Assembly: GCF_000374045.1 (NCBI RefSeq)
Contig: NZ_KB893324.1
Location: forward strand, 53,501-117,500
Source of the DNA: Segetibacter koreensis DSM 18137
GTDB lineage: Bacteria; Bacteroidota; Bacteroidia; Chitinophagales; Chitinophagaceae
Direction of reading: 5' to 3'
DNA: 64,000 bases
Shown in pieces: positions 37,761-48,691 of the stretch (the stretch's first letter is position 1; each line of letters starts with the position of its first letter). Both the position numbers and the translations under genes were made by a program. The notes beneath the pieces were generated by a model, which saw only the letters and a program-made list of their open reading frames with translations, ran no database searches and had not been told where the DNA came from.

Positions 37761-38474
37761 TTAAACAACTTTAAAAGCTACAAAATAATAATTGTTTGCA
37801 GCAGCCACTAATTGAAGGTTGAGATAAAACGACTGAGTAAAATCAAGAAAAGCTTTAAATTCATGGGTAGGAACAACAAACTCATCAAAGAAAATAATAT
37901 CTCCCTTTTTTAAAAAAGGCGCAAAAGAAGTCAGTACATACAAAGTAGCCGACCATAAATCAGCATCCATCATCAATACAGTTCTGCGACTGTTATCCAG
38001 TTCAGGTAAAAATGCAGGTAAGGTCTGTTGAAACAAACCTTTCAGAAACTTTCCCCTGAAATCTTTTATAAGAGGCATTTCATCATTGTTGCTAAATGCA
38101 CCTTTTTTAAAAGGTCCCCAATCTTCCGGCAAACCGTCAAAGGTATCGAAGCCATAAAAACGACTATCGTTATGTGAATTTTGGGTCATAAACCAATCAA
38201 AAGACTTCCCGCTTGCAACACCAAATTCAAGATAATTTAAAGGCCCGGTTAGCTGTTCATTTTCGATAACCCATTTGTACAACTTATACCGCTTATCGTA
38301 ATCCCACTTGCTCCAAAAATCGTTGTATTGAATTTGCTTATTGTCGTGTACCCACTTGGACAGGCGGGTCATATAAACCAGGTTTAGAAACAAACTCTCA
38401 AATGCAGCAAATACCCTGTGTAGTTGCAGTTTTATGAATAGTGATTTAGAAAAACGAATAAGGAAAAGCTTCAT
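37761..38474 (-). CDS. TylF/MycF-like class I methyltransferase
   Basis: This 237-residue protein has a class I SAM-dependent methyltransferase fold like that of macrocin O-methyltransferase (TylF). The SAM loop is in YLEFGVASGKSFDWF. The GFDTFDGLPEDWG block and the LMMDADLWSAT block match the family's sugar-O-methyltransferase members. It has no signal peptide. The substrate is unknown and no glycosyltransferase is adjacent. The N-terminal 30 residues are hydrophobic and variable. Confidence 0.82.
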   Translation of the reverse strand: MKLFLIRFSKSLFIKLQLHRVFAAFESLFLNLVYMTRLSKWVHDNKQIQYNDFWSKWDYDKRYKLYKWVIENEQLTGPLNYLEFGVASGKSFDWFMTQNSHNDSRFYGFDTFDGLPEDWGPFKKGAFSNNDEMPLIKDFRGKFLKGLFQQTLPAFLPELDNSRRTVLMMDADLWSATLYVLTSFAPFLKKGDIIFFDEFVVPTHEFKAFLDFTQSFYLNLQLVAAANNYYFVAFKVV

Positions 38475-38530
38475 CCGGCAAAGAAAGTGAAAAAACTTTA
38501 GGACTGTACACCGAACAATTACTTACAGCA

Positions 38531-38572
38531 TTTTTGTGACTATACTTTTTAGAAAAAGTATAGTCACAAAAA
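38531..38572. repeat. Perfect 42-bp palindrome
   Basis: Twenty bases (38531-38550, TTTTTGTGACTATACTTTTT) are exactly mirrored at 38553-38572, with only AG between them. The arms begin and end with T5/A5 runs, and another T5/A5 pair flanks the centre. It lies between the LD-carboxypeptidase stop and the methyltransferase start, both on the minus strand. It may end the first gene's transcript, but no separate U tract follows the stem. Confidence 0.85.
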
Positions 38573-38604
38573 TTAGACACCTCTGGGTCTATCAAAAAGT
38601 AATG

Positions 38605-39513
38605 TCAAATCTCTTTTAATGAGACAACTTTCTTTCCAACGTGCAATTTATATTGAGCGCCAACTTTCAATACATAATTTTCACGTGTATGGCCGACCGG
38701 AAATTTGAAGCAAACAGGGTAGTCATATTCCTTTATTGCATCATAAATAATTTCGTACACATCTTTACCAAAAGGTATCACCGTGTCTTTCATCTCTGTA
38801 AATCCACCGATAATCAATCCCTCTAACTCATCAAACTTTCCACTTCGCTTCAATTGGTACAACATTCTGTCAATGTTATATACATATTCTCCTACGTCTT
38901 CAATAAACAATATTTTGCCTTTTGTATTTATATCTGAGGGAGTGCCACTTAAATGAGCTAATAACGACAAATTACCTCCCACTAAAACGCCCTCAGCTGT
39001 TCCCGTATTATTATATGTCTCTACTTCACAGATATATGTAAGTTTGTTACCGGTAAGCATCAGGTGCAAGGACTGTATATATTCATTGTTATATTCATTG
39101 TCGTTAAAAGCTGCAGCCATAGGAGAGTGAAGCGACGCAATTTTGAAACGGCTGTAAATGTGAGAATGTAATACTGTAATATCACTGTATCCAATGATCC
39201 ATTTTGGATTTTTTTTAAACTTTTTAAAATTTATTCTGTCAATGATTCTCCCTACTCCATAGCCGCCCCGCCCACATAAAATAGCTTTTACTGAATCGTC
39301 ATCCAGCATCTGCTGAAAATCTTCCAGTCTTTGCTCGTCAGTACCTGAAAAATAATTAAATTGATTCCCAAGAGTTGTTCCTGCTTTTACTTTAAATCCC
39401 CACTGCACCAAAACCTCCATGCACGTCTCAGCTTTCTCTTTTGGCATATAACCACCCGGACATACAATACCTATGGTATCACCTTTTGATAAATAAGGAG
39501 GGATAATTGTCAT
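38605..39513 (-). CDS. LD-carboxypeptidase (peptidase family S66)
   Basis: This 302-residue protein is an S66 serine peptidase of the LdcA/MccF type. Such enzymes remove the terminal D-alanine from murein tetrapeptides during cell-wall recycling, or hydrolyse microcin C-like compounds. The catalytic triad is visible as Ser110 (GYSD), Glu205 (FIEDVGEY) and His275 (VGHTREN). The ATG at 39513 gives the standard start. No signal peptide, so it is cytoplasmic. It is transcribed in the same direction as atpA but separated from it by the atp terminator. Confidence 0.92.
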   Translation of the reverse strand: MTIIPPYLSKGDTIGIVCPGGYMPKEKAETCMEVLVQWGFKVKAGTTLGNQFNYFSGTDEQRLEDFQQMLDDDSVKAILCGRGGYGVGRIIDRINFKKFKKNPKWIIGYSDITVLHSHIYSRFKIASLHSPMAAAFNDNEYNNEYIQSLHLMLTGNKLTYICEVETYNNTGTAEGVLVGGNLSLLAHLSGTPSDINTKGKILFIEDVGEYVYNIDRMLYQLKRSGKFDELEGLIIGGFTEMKDTVIPFGKDVYEIIYDAIKEYDYPVCFKFPVGHTRENYVLKVGAQYKLHVGKKVVSLKEI

Positions 39514-39708
39514 AGTACAATAGTACAACAAAACCTTTTGCAAGAAAAGCAGAACTATTTTTAGAAGTAATATCTTTTATTCTTTGTTCCGCTTTCACAT
39601 CATTATCTAGAAATTCTTATAAGTTTTTTATAGCTCTTTTTAGCTTTATTACAATTCTTTCTTGCTTGTTTTACTTCAAACCTTATTAACCAAAATCAAT
39701 CTTACATC

Positions 39709-39733
39709 AAAACAGCCCCATTAAGGGGCTGCT
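39709..39733 (-). terminator. Rho-independent terminator of the atp operon
   Basis: CAGCCCC (39713-39719) pairs with GGGGCTG (39725-39731). On the minus strand the GC-rich stem is followed by TTTT. It lies about 36 bases past the atpA stop and ends the operon before any atpG. Confidence 0.85.
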
Positions 39734-39766
39734 TGCTATTCATTTTATAAAATTTAATGTCTTCTC

Positions 39767-41344
39767 TTATTTATAGTTTCCTGCTAAACTTTTTGCAAGC
39801 TCAACCATTTTAGAAATTGCATCAGCAGGAAGATTACCATTCTTAAACTCTGTCAACAACTCAGGCATTTTATTTTCCAACTCCGTTAAAAAATGCTCTT
39901 CAAATTCCTTAACCCTCCTTACAGGAACTTCTCTCAACAAACCTTGAGTACCAAGGTAAATAATAGCCACCTGCTTTTCGACTGGCATTGGTGAATACTG
40001 GGCCTGCTTCAAAATTTCTACGTTACGGGCACCCTTGTCCAACACCGCTTTTGTAGCCGGGTCAAGGTCTCCCCCAAACTTTGAGAATGCTTCCATCTCA
40101 CGATATAGAGCCTGGTCTAGTTTTAAAGTACCGGCAACTTTTTTCATCGACTTGATCTGTGCATTTCCCCCTACGCGGCTTACGGATATACCTACGTTAA
40201 TTGCCGGACGAATACCAGCATTGAACAGATTACCCTCGAGGAAAATTTGTCCGTCAGTAATGGAAATTACATTGGTAGGAATGTATGCAGATACGTCACC
40301 GGCCTGTGTTTCTATTATTGGCAATGCAGTAAGGGAACCGCCACCTTTTACTAAATGACGTATGCTTTCAGGCAAATCGTTCATTTTGCGGGCAATTTCA
40401 TCTTTTGAAATAACTTTTGCTGCTCTCTCTAATAAACGACTGTGCAGATAGAATACGTCTCCAGGATACGCTTCACGTCCCGGAGGTCTTCTTAATAACA
40501 AAGAAACCTCACGATATGCCACAGCTTGTTTTGAAAGATCATCATAAATGATTAAAGCAGGACGACCTGTATCTCTAAAAAACTCTCCCAGAGCGGCACC
40601 CGCAAATGGAGCGTAGAACTGTTGTGGAGCAGGGTCGCTGGCAGAGGCCGCAACAATTGTTGTATAAGCCATAGCACCATTTTCTTCCAGCGTTTTCATT
40701 ACACCTGCAATGGTACTTGCTTTCTGGCCTATTGCAACATATATACAATATACAGGTTTACCTGCATCGTAAAACTCTTTTTGATTAATGATAGTATCAA
40801 TACAAATAGCAGACTTTCCTGTCTGGCGGTCTCCAATAACCAGTTCACGCTGACCACGACCGATAGGTATCATCGCATCAATGGCTTTAACACCTGTTTG
40901 AAGTGGTTCCTTAACCGGCTCACGAAAGATTACGCCCGGCGCTTTACGCTCCAACGGCATCTCATACAGTTGACCTGTAATCGGACCTTTACCATCAATT
41001 GGTTCACCTAACATATTTATCACACGACCCGACATGCCATCTCCTACTCTTATAGATGCAATGTTTCCGGTACGTCGTACTGTTGATCCTTCTTTGATTG
41101 CTTCCTGGTCGCCCATTAAAACCACACCCACATTATCTTCTTCAAGGTTAAGCGCAATCGCTTTCACTCCATTTTCGAACTCAACCAGCTCACCGCTACG
41201 AACATTATTCAACCCATAAATACGGGCAATACCATCACCCACCTGTAAGACTGTACCGACTTCTTCAAGATCAGCAGAAGCATTAAAATTGCTTAGCTGT
41301 TGTCTTAATATTGCGGATATTTCATCTGGCTTTATATCAACCAT
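39767..41344 (-). CDS. atpA: F0F1 ATP synthase subunit alpha
   Basis: This 525-residue protein is the alpha subunit of F1. The Walker A motif GDRQTGKS is at 171-178, and the family blocks [23 protein letters not shown] and the C-terminal helical domain are present. Length is normal. It is the last gene of the cluster: a terminator follows and the expected atpG (gamma) is missing. The gap of 164 bases to atpH is wider than between most atp genes. Confidence 0.97.
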   Translation of the reverse strand: MVDIKPDEISAILRQQLSNFNASADLEEVGTVLQVGDGIARIYGLNNVRSGELVEFENGVKAIALNLEEDNVGVVLMGDQEAIKEGSTVRRTGNIASIRVGDGMSGRVINMLGEPIDGKGPITGQLYEMPLERKAPGVIFREPVKEPLQTGVKAIDAMIPIGRGQRELVIGDRQTGKSAICIDTIINQKEFYDAGKPVYCIYVAIGQKASTIAGVMKTLEENGAMAYTTIVAASASDPAPQQFYAPFAGAALGEFFRDTGRPALIIYDDLSKQAVAYREVSLLLRRPPGREAYPGDVFYLHSRLLERAAKVISKDEIARKMNDLPESIRHLVKGGGSLTALPIIETQAGDVSAYIPTNVISITDGQIFLEGNLFNAGIRPAINVGISVSRVGGNAQIKSMKKVAGTLKLDQALYREMEAFSKFGGDLDPATKAVLDKGARNVEILKQAQYSPMPVEKQVAIIYLGTQGLLREVPVRRVKEFEEHFLTELENKMPELLTEFKNGNLPADAISKMVELAKSLAGNYK

Positions 41345-41508
41345 ATTACTATGTTTTATCCCTTATCCCCTACTTAGGTGATCCAAAGGGAATATTAAAA
41401 AATTTATTTTGTTTTTATTTATTATGCCTTCTTTTATATAAATATCTATTTCTATAGACTGAAGTTGATTAGACTGTACATTACAATAATCATCTCGATA
41501 TCGAACTC

Positions 41509-42072
41509 CTATCTAATCTGCTGAACGTAAATGTTCTTGTCAAATTGCGCCTTCAAATCCCTTAAGTCACGCTGAATACTTACATCAACAAGATTATTAT
41601 CATATTCAAGTATAAAACCGCCGATTATTTCTTCTTTAACCACAGCCTCCAGTTCAATCTCTTGCAACGAAGTTTCCCTTATTATTTTACTTACAATAGA
41701 TTTTTTTACTTCATCACTTATAGGAGTAGCCGTTGTAAGTTTTACTTTGTGTATTCCTTTAATTTCATTGTACTGATTAATAAAGGCATCAACAATTTCA
41801 GGTAAATAAAACTCCCTGTTTTTACGTATAAGAAGCATATTGAAAGTAGATGTCACATCAGAAATTTTTCCTGAAGTAACGGCTGCTATGGCACCAGATT
41901 TCTTATCAATAGAAACAACAGGACTTTTTAGCAGACTAACAAATTCACGACTCGCTTTGCAAACCGCCTGCAAATATTGCATATCTCTATAAACACTCTC
42001 AAGTTCGTTTCTTTCAACCGACAGGTCTATTAAACTCTTCGCATATCGGCCTGCTAATCGGGGATTAAGCAT
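41509..42072 (-). CDS. atpH: F0F1 ATP synthase subunit delta
   Basis: The 187-residue delta (OSCP-like) subunit links the F1 head to the peripheral stalk. The N-terminal helical domain (RLAGRYAKSLIDLS) and the C-terminal block with IIGGFILEYDNNLVDVS are typical. It lies between atpF and atpA on the same strand. Confidence 0.95.
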   Translation of the reverse strand: MLNPRLAGRYAKSLIDLSVERNELESVYRDMQYLQAVCKASREFVSLLKSPVVSIDKKSGAIAAVTSGKISDVTSTFNMLLIRKNREFYLPEIVDAFINQYNEIKGIHKVKLTTATPISDEVKKSIVSKIIRETSLQEIELEAVVKEEIIGGFILEYDNNLVDVSIQRDLRDLKAQFDKNIYVQQIR

Positions 42073-42146
42073 AGTTAAATTTATAGGTCTATTTGAAATT
42101 TTTTAGTAATTCAACCGCACCAATTTCAAATCTTCAAATTATCAAA

Positions 42147-42641
42147 TTAATTAAGAGTTACTATTTCAGCTTGTTGTTTAATAAAATTTTCGTGTTCGTT
42201 ACGATTTGCCAATTCGCGACGTAATATTTTTTCACTTACCTCAATAACCAATTTACCCACTTGGTTCTTTACATCTGTAAGAGCTGCATTTTTTTGCTGT
42301 TGAATTGCCACCTGTGCTTCTGATACTATGCGGTCATATTCATTTCTGGCTTTGTCCTTAGCGTCGCTAATCATCTTATTAGTTGTATCTTTTGCTTCTT
42401 TAATCATTTTCGCTCTTTCGTCACGAGCTTCGGCTAATAATGCTTCGTTCTGGCTTTTCATTAAAGCCATCTCCTCCTTCATCTTCTCAGCAGAGGCAAT
42501 AGCAGATGCAATACTAGTTTCTCTTTCTTTCAAAGAGCTTAGAATTGGCTTCCAGGCAAACTTTCGAAGAATGACTAAAACAACAATAAAAGCGATTAAT
42601 GTCCAAAAAATTAAACCTATCCCTGGTAATAAGAGTTCCAT
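42147..42641 (-). CDS. atpF: F0F1 ATP synthase subunit b
   Basis: The 164-residue b subunit forms the peripheral stalk. One N-terminal membrane helix (about 5-25) is followed by a long charged helix (35-150) that dimerises as a coiled coil. Length is normal for the phylum. It is followed by atpH after 74 bases and preceded by an intergenic region that contains a 10-bp hairpin after atpE. Confidence 0.95.
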   Translation of the reverse strand: MELLLPGIGLIFWTLIAFIVVLVILRKFAWKPILSSLKERETSIASAIASAEKMKEEMALMKSQNEALLAEARDERAKMIKEAKDTTNKMISDAKDKARNEYDRIVSEAQVAIQQQKNAALTDVKNQVGKLVIEVSEKILRRELANRNEHENFIKQQAEIVTLN

Positions 42642-42713
42642 ATAATTTGAAAGTTAACGTATTTTAAAATGCTACCGATATTTATAAAAATTTGAACTTT
42701 ATTTGAAATTTAA

Positions 42714-42750
42714 TTACTGCATCCGCCGCCCTGTGCTTTAGATGCAGTAA
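42714..42750. repeat. Hairpin between atpE and atpF
   Basis: TTACTGCATC (42714-42723) and GATGCAGTAA (42741-42750) are perfect 10-bp arms around a 17-base GC-rich spacer. The hairpin lies 30 bases after the atpE stop inside the operon. No strong U tract follows on the minus strand, so partial termination or mRNA 3'-end protection is more likely than full termination. Confidence 0.75.
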
Positions 42751-42779
42751 TAATTTTAGTGCTGCTACTACTAAAGTAA

Positions 42780-44238
<1,459 letters not shown>

Positions 44239-44258
44239 ACCTGCTCTCAATTTTGGCG

Positions 44259-44266
44259 CAAATATA
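44259..44266 (-). promoter_or_regulatory. Promoter -7 element for the atp operon
   Basis: On the minus strand this is TATATTTG, an exact TAnnTTTG match. No TTG sits at the expected -33 distance, so only half of the promoter is supported. It would put the transcript start about 15 bases before the atpB ATG. Confidence 0.4.
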
Positions 44267-44461
44267 CATCTTGAAAAGGGAAAAAAGCACCTGAAAAATG
44301 AAAATGTGAGAAAAGAATTACCTACGTCCCTGTATAAATCCTCCATCTTTCCAAACACATAATATCTGTCTTGTTTCTAAAAAGGTGCGACTGTTATATT
44401 GAAACGGATTTATAAGTGATTGGAGAAAAGTTTTACCGCTACATTAACCTGTAGTTCCTTA

Positions 44462-46270
44462 TTATGCAAAAGCTTTTTGTTTTTCTAACTGCATGTTATA
44501 CAAATTAGCATAAAAGCCACCTTTTGCCAATAGCTCTGTGTGAGTACCTATTTCTTTCAGTTCACCTTTGTCCATAACTATGATTTTGTCAGCTTTTCTG
44601 ATCGTTGACAACCGATGGGCAATGATGATGGACGTACGGCCGGCAATAAGCTTATCAATAGCATGCTGAATCAGACCCTCACTTTCTGTATCGATAGAAG
44701 AAGTAGCCTCATCTAAAATAAGGATAGACGGATTATAAAGTAGTGCTCGTATAAAACTGAGCAGCTGACGCTGACCGAGGCTTAATGTGCTGCCTCTTTC
44801 CATAACATTGTAATCGTAACCTTCGGGCAAGCTCATTATAAAATCATGAACTCCTATCATTTTTGCAGCTTCAACTACATGTTCTTTTAATATTTCAGGA
44901 TTTCTAAGAGTAATATTCTCAAGAATACTTCCGGAGAAAAGAAATACATCCTGCAATACTACTCCTATCCGGCTTCGAAGTATATCCAGCTTGTAATCTT
45001 CCACTTTTATATCATCTATCCTGATTTCGCCTTTTTGTATATGATAAAGACGATTGAGCAAGCTGATAATGGATGTTTTTCCGCTTCCGGTATGACCTAC
45101 AAGCGCTATCGTTTCGCCAGGGGCAGCAGTAAAGGAGATATTCTTTAATACGTATTGTTCTTTCACGTATGCAAACCAAACCTTTTTAAATTCCACTTTA
45201 CCCTTAATTACATCGGGTGCAAAAGTTCCTTCAGATTGCACAACGTCTAGATTATCAAGTACCTTAAACACTCTTTCACTGGCCACCATTCCCATTTGAA
45301 TAACGTTAAACTTGTCAGCAATAACCCTTAATGGCCGGAAAATCTGGTTGAGATAAAGGATGAATGCAACAAGCAAACCTGCATCGAGTTGGTTGCCCGC
45401 TATCCACCAGACAAGTAAGCCCATACTTACTGCAAGGACCACTTCTACCACAGGAAAAAATATAGAATAAGCAAAAATGGCACGAATATTTGCGTCGCGG
45501 TGTTCTTTATTTATTTTTTTAAATTTTGTAAACTCTCTTTCCTCAGCAGCAAATGCCTGTACTATCTGCATACCTGTTATATGCTCCTGTACAAATGCAT
45601 TCAATGCAGCGACGGCATTTCTCACCTTCATAAAGGAGCGGTTCACACTTTCTTTAAAGTAATAGGTCGCGATGATTAATATTGGGAAAGGAATAAGACT
45701 AATAAGGGTGAGTTTCCAATCCATATAAAACATAATGGCCAACGTAAATATGATCGACAGCAGATCAGAAATAATCGGTATTAACCCATCGGAAAAAATA
45801 TCATTGATACTTTCAATATCATTTATTGTGCGTGTAGTTAGGGTGCCAATAGGTGTTTTATCAAACTGAGAAAGGTTTAAATTCATTATTTTTTTATATA
45901 CAACAACCCGCATGTCTTTTACCACGCTCTGGCCAAGCCAGGAAGTAAGAAAAGAAAACACAAATCTGAAAGTGGTTTCAATAAAAAGAAATATTATCTG
46001 AAAAAAAGTGACCGCAATAATAAACCTCGTGGCATCAGATACATTAGCATTGAAAAGAAAAAATTTTAGCCAGCCAGGCATGTGTAAAGCTTTACCAGTC
46101 GCAACATCTACAGTAAGGTTAATAAGGTATGGGCGTACAGGGGCAAACACTGCCAGCAGTATAGAAAGTACGATACTGAGGACCAGGTATGTATTATATG
46201 GCCTAACAAATTGAAAAACCCTATTTAAAAGAGAGAAATCAAATACCTTTTTTTTCACTTCATCTGACAT
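44462..46270 (-). CDS. MsbA-like ABC exporter
   Basis: This 602-residue half-transporter has six membrane helices (about 20-330) and a C-terminal ATPase domain. Walker A is GHTGSGKTS, the signature is LSLGQRQLLSFIRA (LSLGQ rather than LSGGQ), and Walker B is LILDEATSSID, followed by the H-loop AHRLS. Such exporters move lipids or drugs out across the inner membrane. The substrate is unknown. It is transcribed towards atpB, about 220 bases away, and follows the clan-CD-like gene with a terminator in between. Confidence 0.93.
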   Translation of the reverse strand: MSDEVKKKVFDFSLLNRVFQFVRPYNTYLVLSIVLSILLAVFAPVRPYLINLTVDVATGKALHMPGWLKFFLFNANVSDATRFIIAVTFFQIIFLFIETTFRFVFSFLTSWLGQSVVKDMRVVVYKKIMNLNLSQFDKTPIGTLTTRTINDIESINDIFSDGLIPIISDLLSIIFTLAIMFYMDWKLTLISLIPFPILIIATYYFKESVNRSFMKVRNAVAALNAFVQEHITGMQIVQAFAAEEREFTKFKKINKEHRDANIRAIFAYSIFFPVVEVVLAVSMGLLVWWIAGNQLDAGLLVAFILYLNQIFRPLRVIADKFNVIQMGMVASERVFKVLDNLDVVQSEGTFAPDVIKGKVEFKKVWFAYVKEQYVLKNISFTAAPGETIALVGHTGSGKTSIISLLNRLYHIQKGEIRIDDIKVEDYKLDILRSRIGVVLQDVFLFSGSILENITLRNPEILKEHVVEAAKMIGVHDFIMSLPEGYDYNVMERGSTLSLGQRQLLSFIRALLYNPSILILDEATSSIDTESEGLIQHAIDKLIAGRTSIIIAHRLSTIRKADKIIVMDKGELKEIGTHTELLAKGGFYANLYNMQLEKQKAFA

Positions 46271-46312
46271 AACACTGCAAAAATATCATTAACGTTATAA
46301 ACTGCTAAAAGA

Positions 46313-46346
46313 AAAAAGAGAGCCGCTGTTCAGTCGCTCTCTTTTT
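46313..46346. terminator. Bidirectional-looking terminator
   Basis: AAAAAGAGAGC (46313-46323) pairs perfectly with GCTCTCTTTTT (46336-46346) around a 12-base loop. A/T runs at both ends let it work in either direction. It most likely ends the minus-strand gene at 46367-48538. Confidence 0.82.
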
Positions 46347-46366
46347 GTCATTACTTTTTTTAAATA

Positions 46367-48538
46367 TTACCCTTCCATCACTTTATTATAGGCCATTAGA
46401 AAAAGAGCACCAAGATTTTTATAAGGCGGTACATAATCTTCAAAAAGATTATTATTCTTTAATTTTTTACCAAAGCTCTTCCACATTTCCGGCCAGTTCA
46501 GATCTTTTCCCTGGCGAAGAGTTTCTGTAATACTCATTATCATAGGACCGTTTACAGTACCACTGCCTACTTGTTTACTAGCAATAATATGGGCATAAGG
46601 GCTAATACTTAAGACCCGGTTAACATTCTGATACCCTCCACAACTTCCTAGAAAAATAACTTTAGAAGTAGGAAACAATTGAGCTATGGTAGAAGACACA
46701 TGATAGCTGTGACCCCTGTGAATAACAATTGTCGGATTGATATCATTATCTGTAAGATAAGAATCTAAATCGTCTTGTGCCTTTTCATCTAGCCCTTCTT
46801 TTTCGTCGAGTGGCCTGTTAGCATAAATAACCACGGGTACTCCTTTTGTAGAACTCACTTCTACCCATTCCTTTTTATTTACTATTTTCCAACCGGGTAT
46901 ATTATAAGCGGACTTAAACAGGTTAAAGAAGGTTAATCCGTCTTTATCGCCATAAAAAAACTGTTGTATAATTATTTTGCCACCTTTATCTCTAAGAGAC
47001 TTATTTGAAACTGTATAAATAGGTGGAATACCAAATTTTGCAGATATATCTACCTTACCAGCAGAATCAAGACTAAGAAAAATAGTGTTTAGAAGATCAT
47101 AAATAGTTCGTCCTCTTTTGTTATCCTCATTTGTTTGCTTATTTATATTTGTCTGAACCTCATTTAAAATAAGCCTCCGTAAATTATCGTCGGAAATGCT
47201 TGCATAACTGTCAGCAACGTCCACCGCATCCTCCAGGCTGTTCGTTCGGTCCAACCCGCTTGCAAAAGCCCGCATTAGAATTTCTGCATTACCCTTTTCC
47301 ATCCGTTTCAAAAAATCATCGAGCGTATTATAATTAGCGGCCATTTTTATAAACTTCTTAAAACGATCGAAATTTACGCTCATCAGCAAGGTATCGCTGT
47401 TTGGACTTTTCATTCTCTGAAAAATACGCTCGTAAACCTTTAAATAGCTGCTCGTATATATTTCAGTTTCGGCCATCACGCATAAATAATATAGCTCCTG
47501 TGCATTTAATGGCTCCACTTTCTTCATTCTTATATTATCAGGTTCATCATGTAGCCCATTAATTTCATTTATGAACTCCTCAACAGCCTTTTGTTTCAAC
47601 ATACCCGTTAAGGCATTCATAGCCATTGGGGTATCGCGTCTACGCAATCTCGCGGTATAATCAATCTCAGTATTAACAAGCAGGCTATAATATTTGTATG
47701 CACTTTCTTTAGCCTTACCAATTTCCTCCATAGTAATTTTTCCTTTTGAAAGATTATCAAGAAAAGGAAAATACATACGGCCTTCATTTATATTTGCCAG
47801 CTTAGTGATTGTACGGACTAAAGAATCATCTATTTTTTGAATTCTTCTACCTAGCGGAGTAGTCGATTGAGCATATGTGTAGATATCTTCCTGGTGGGTG
47901 TGCGCAACTATTTTCAAAAGGCTGTCAGCAAAACTAACATTTGGATTTGATCGCAGAATTGGCAAAATTCTTTCCGGGTCTTTCTGACAAATCTTTAAGA
48001 GAACTATTTCTTTGCTTTCAGCTAACCCGGCATTTTTCTGAAAAGGAAAAACTTTCAATAAAATACTTCCTATCTCTGGTTCTACATCTTTTATTACCGG
48101 TGTAATAGCAGCTTGCTTTAATTCAAGATCCATAGCATTCTGAAAAGCATCAACAAGAACCGGCAACTGGTCTGCCTTTAATTCTTTTGCTTTGTACCCT
48201 GCTATATAAGAACTTAAGATTTCATTTAAACCTCGTAGAAATCTGACTTTTTGATTTGCGTCAAGATCTTTGTCTAGTTCAATGCTATCCTGAATGCCAT
48301 CAATTTTATTGTAAAGCGTGTAGCCCACCTGCAAGTTCACTTCCTGGTCGTTACCAACATTTAAAGACCTATCTTCCTTTTTATCAAGTAAGTCTATTTC
48401 TTTTTGATTCTTATCGATATTGTCGTGAAATACCTTCCGTATTAAAGGAACAACTGGTGCAGGCTGAGAATATAATTTAGCGGAAAAAGCAAAAGGCAGT
48501 AAAAACAGTAAATATTTTAGCATATGAGACATCATCAT
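46367..48538 (-). CDS. Secreted protein with a clan-CD protease-like C-terminus
   Basis: This 723-residue protein has a signal peptide (about residues 6-25, cleavage after LYSQ). A long helical region (about 30-490) has no recognised family. The C-terminal part (about 500-700) has alternating strands and helices. There TIVIHRGHSYH places His607/His610 after a hydrophobic strand, and KVIFLGSCGGY places Cys633 after another. A hydrophobic strand ending in H-G and one ending in xxC is the catalytic layout of clan-CD cysteine peptidases (caspases, gingipains, separase, CHAT proteins). It is probably periplasmic or surface-bound. The protease reading is inference; gene reality is firm. Confidence 0.85.
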   Translation of the reverse strand: MMMSHMLKYLLFLLPFAFSAKLYSQPAPVVPLIRKVFHDNIDKNQKEIDLLDKKEDRSLNVGNDQEVNLQVGYTLYNKIDGIQDSIELDKDLDANQKVRFLRGLNEILSSYIAGYKAKELKADQLPVLVDAFQNAMDLELKQAAITPVIKDVEPEIGSILLKVFPFQKNAGLAESKEIVLLKICQKDPERILPILRSNPNVSFADSLLKIVAHTHQEDIYTYAQSTTPLGRRIQKIDDSLVRTITKLANINEGRMYFPFLDNLSKGKITMEEIGKAKESAYKYYSLLVNTEIDYTARLRRRDTPMAMNALTGMLKQKAVEEFINEINGLHDEPDNIRMKKVEPLNAQELYYLCVMAETEIYTSSYLKVYERIFQRMKSPNSDTLLMSVNFDRFKKFIKMAANYNTLDDFLKRMEKGNAEILMRAFASGLDRTNSLEDAVDVADSYASISDDNLRRLILNEVQTNINKQTNEDNKRGRTIYDLLNTIFLSLDSAGKVDISAKFGIPPIYTVSNKSLRDKGGKIIIQQFFYGDKDGLTFFNLFKSAYNIPGWKIVNKKEWVEVSSTKGVPVVIYANRPLDEKEGLDEKAQDDLDSYLTDNDINPTIVIHRGHSYHVSSTIAQLFPTSKVIFLGSCGGYQNVNRVLSISPYAHIIASKQVGSGTVNGPMIMSITETLRQGKDLNWPEMWKSFGKKLKNNNLFEDYVPPYKNLGALFLMAYNKVMEG

Positions 48539-48667
48539 ACAAAAATACTACCAAAGCTTATGCAACAATTTAATGTTTTTTCTTTTAAGATTTCATTTTA
48601 TTACCTTTAAAAGCAGGAGTTAACAATTATATAATAGCAGTTATACTCTTTCCCGATGCCTTAAAAT

Positions 48668-48675
48668 TATTTTTG
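48668..48675 (+). promoter_or_regulatory. Promoter -7 element for the response regulator
   Basis: TATTTTTG is an exact TAnnTTTG match 17 bases before the regulator ATG. No TTG lies at the expected -33 distance, so the call is tentative. Confidence 0.35.
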
Positions 48676-48691
48676 TGTAAATATATTGTTA

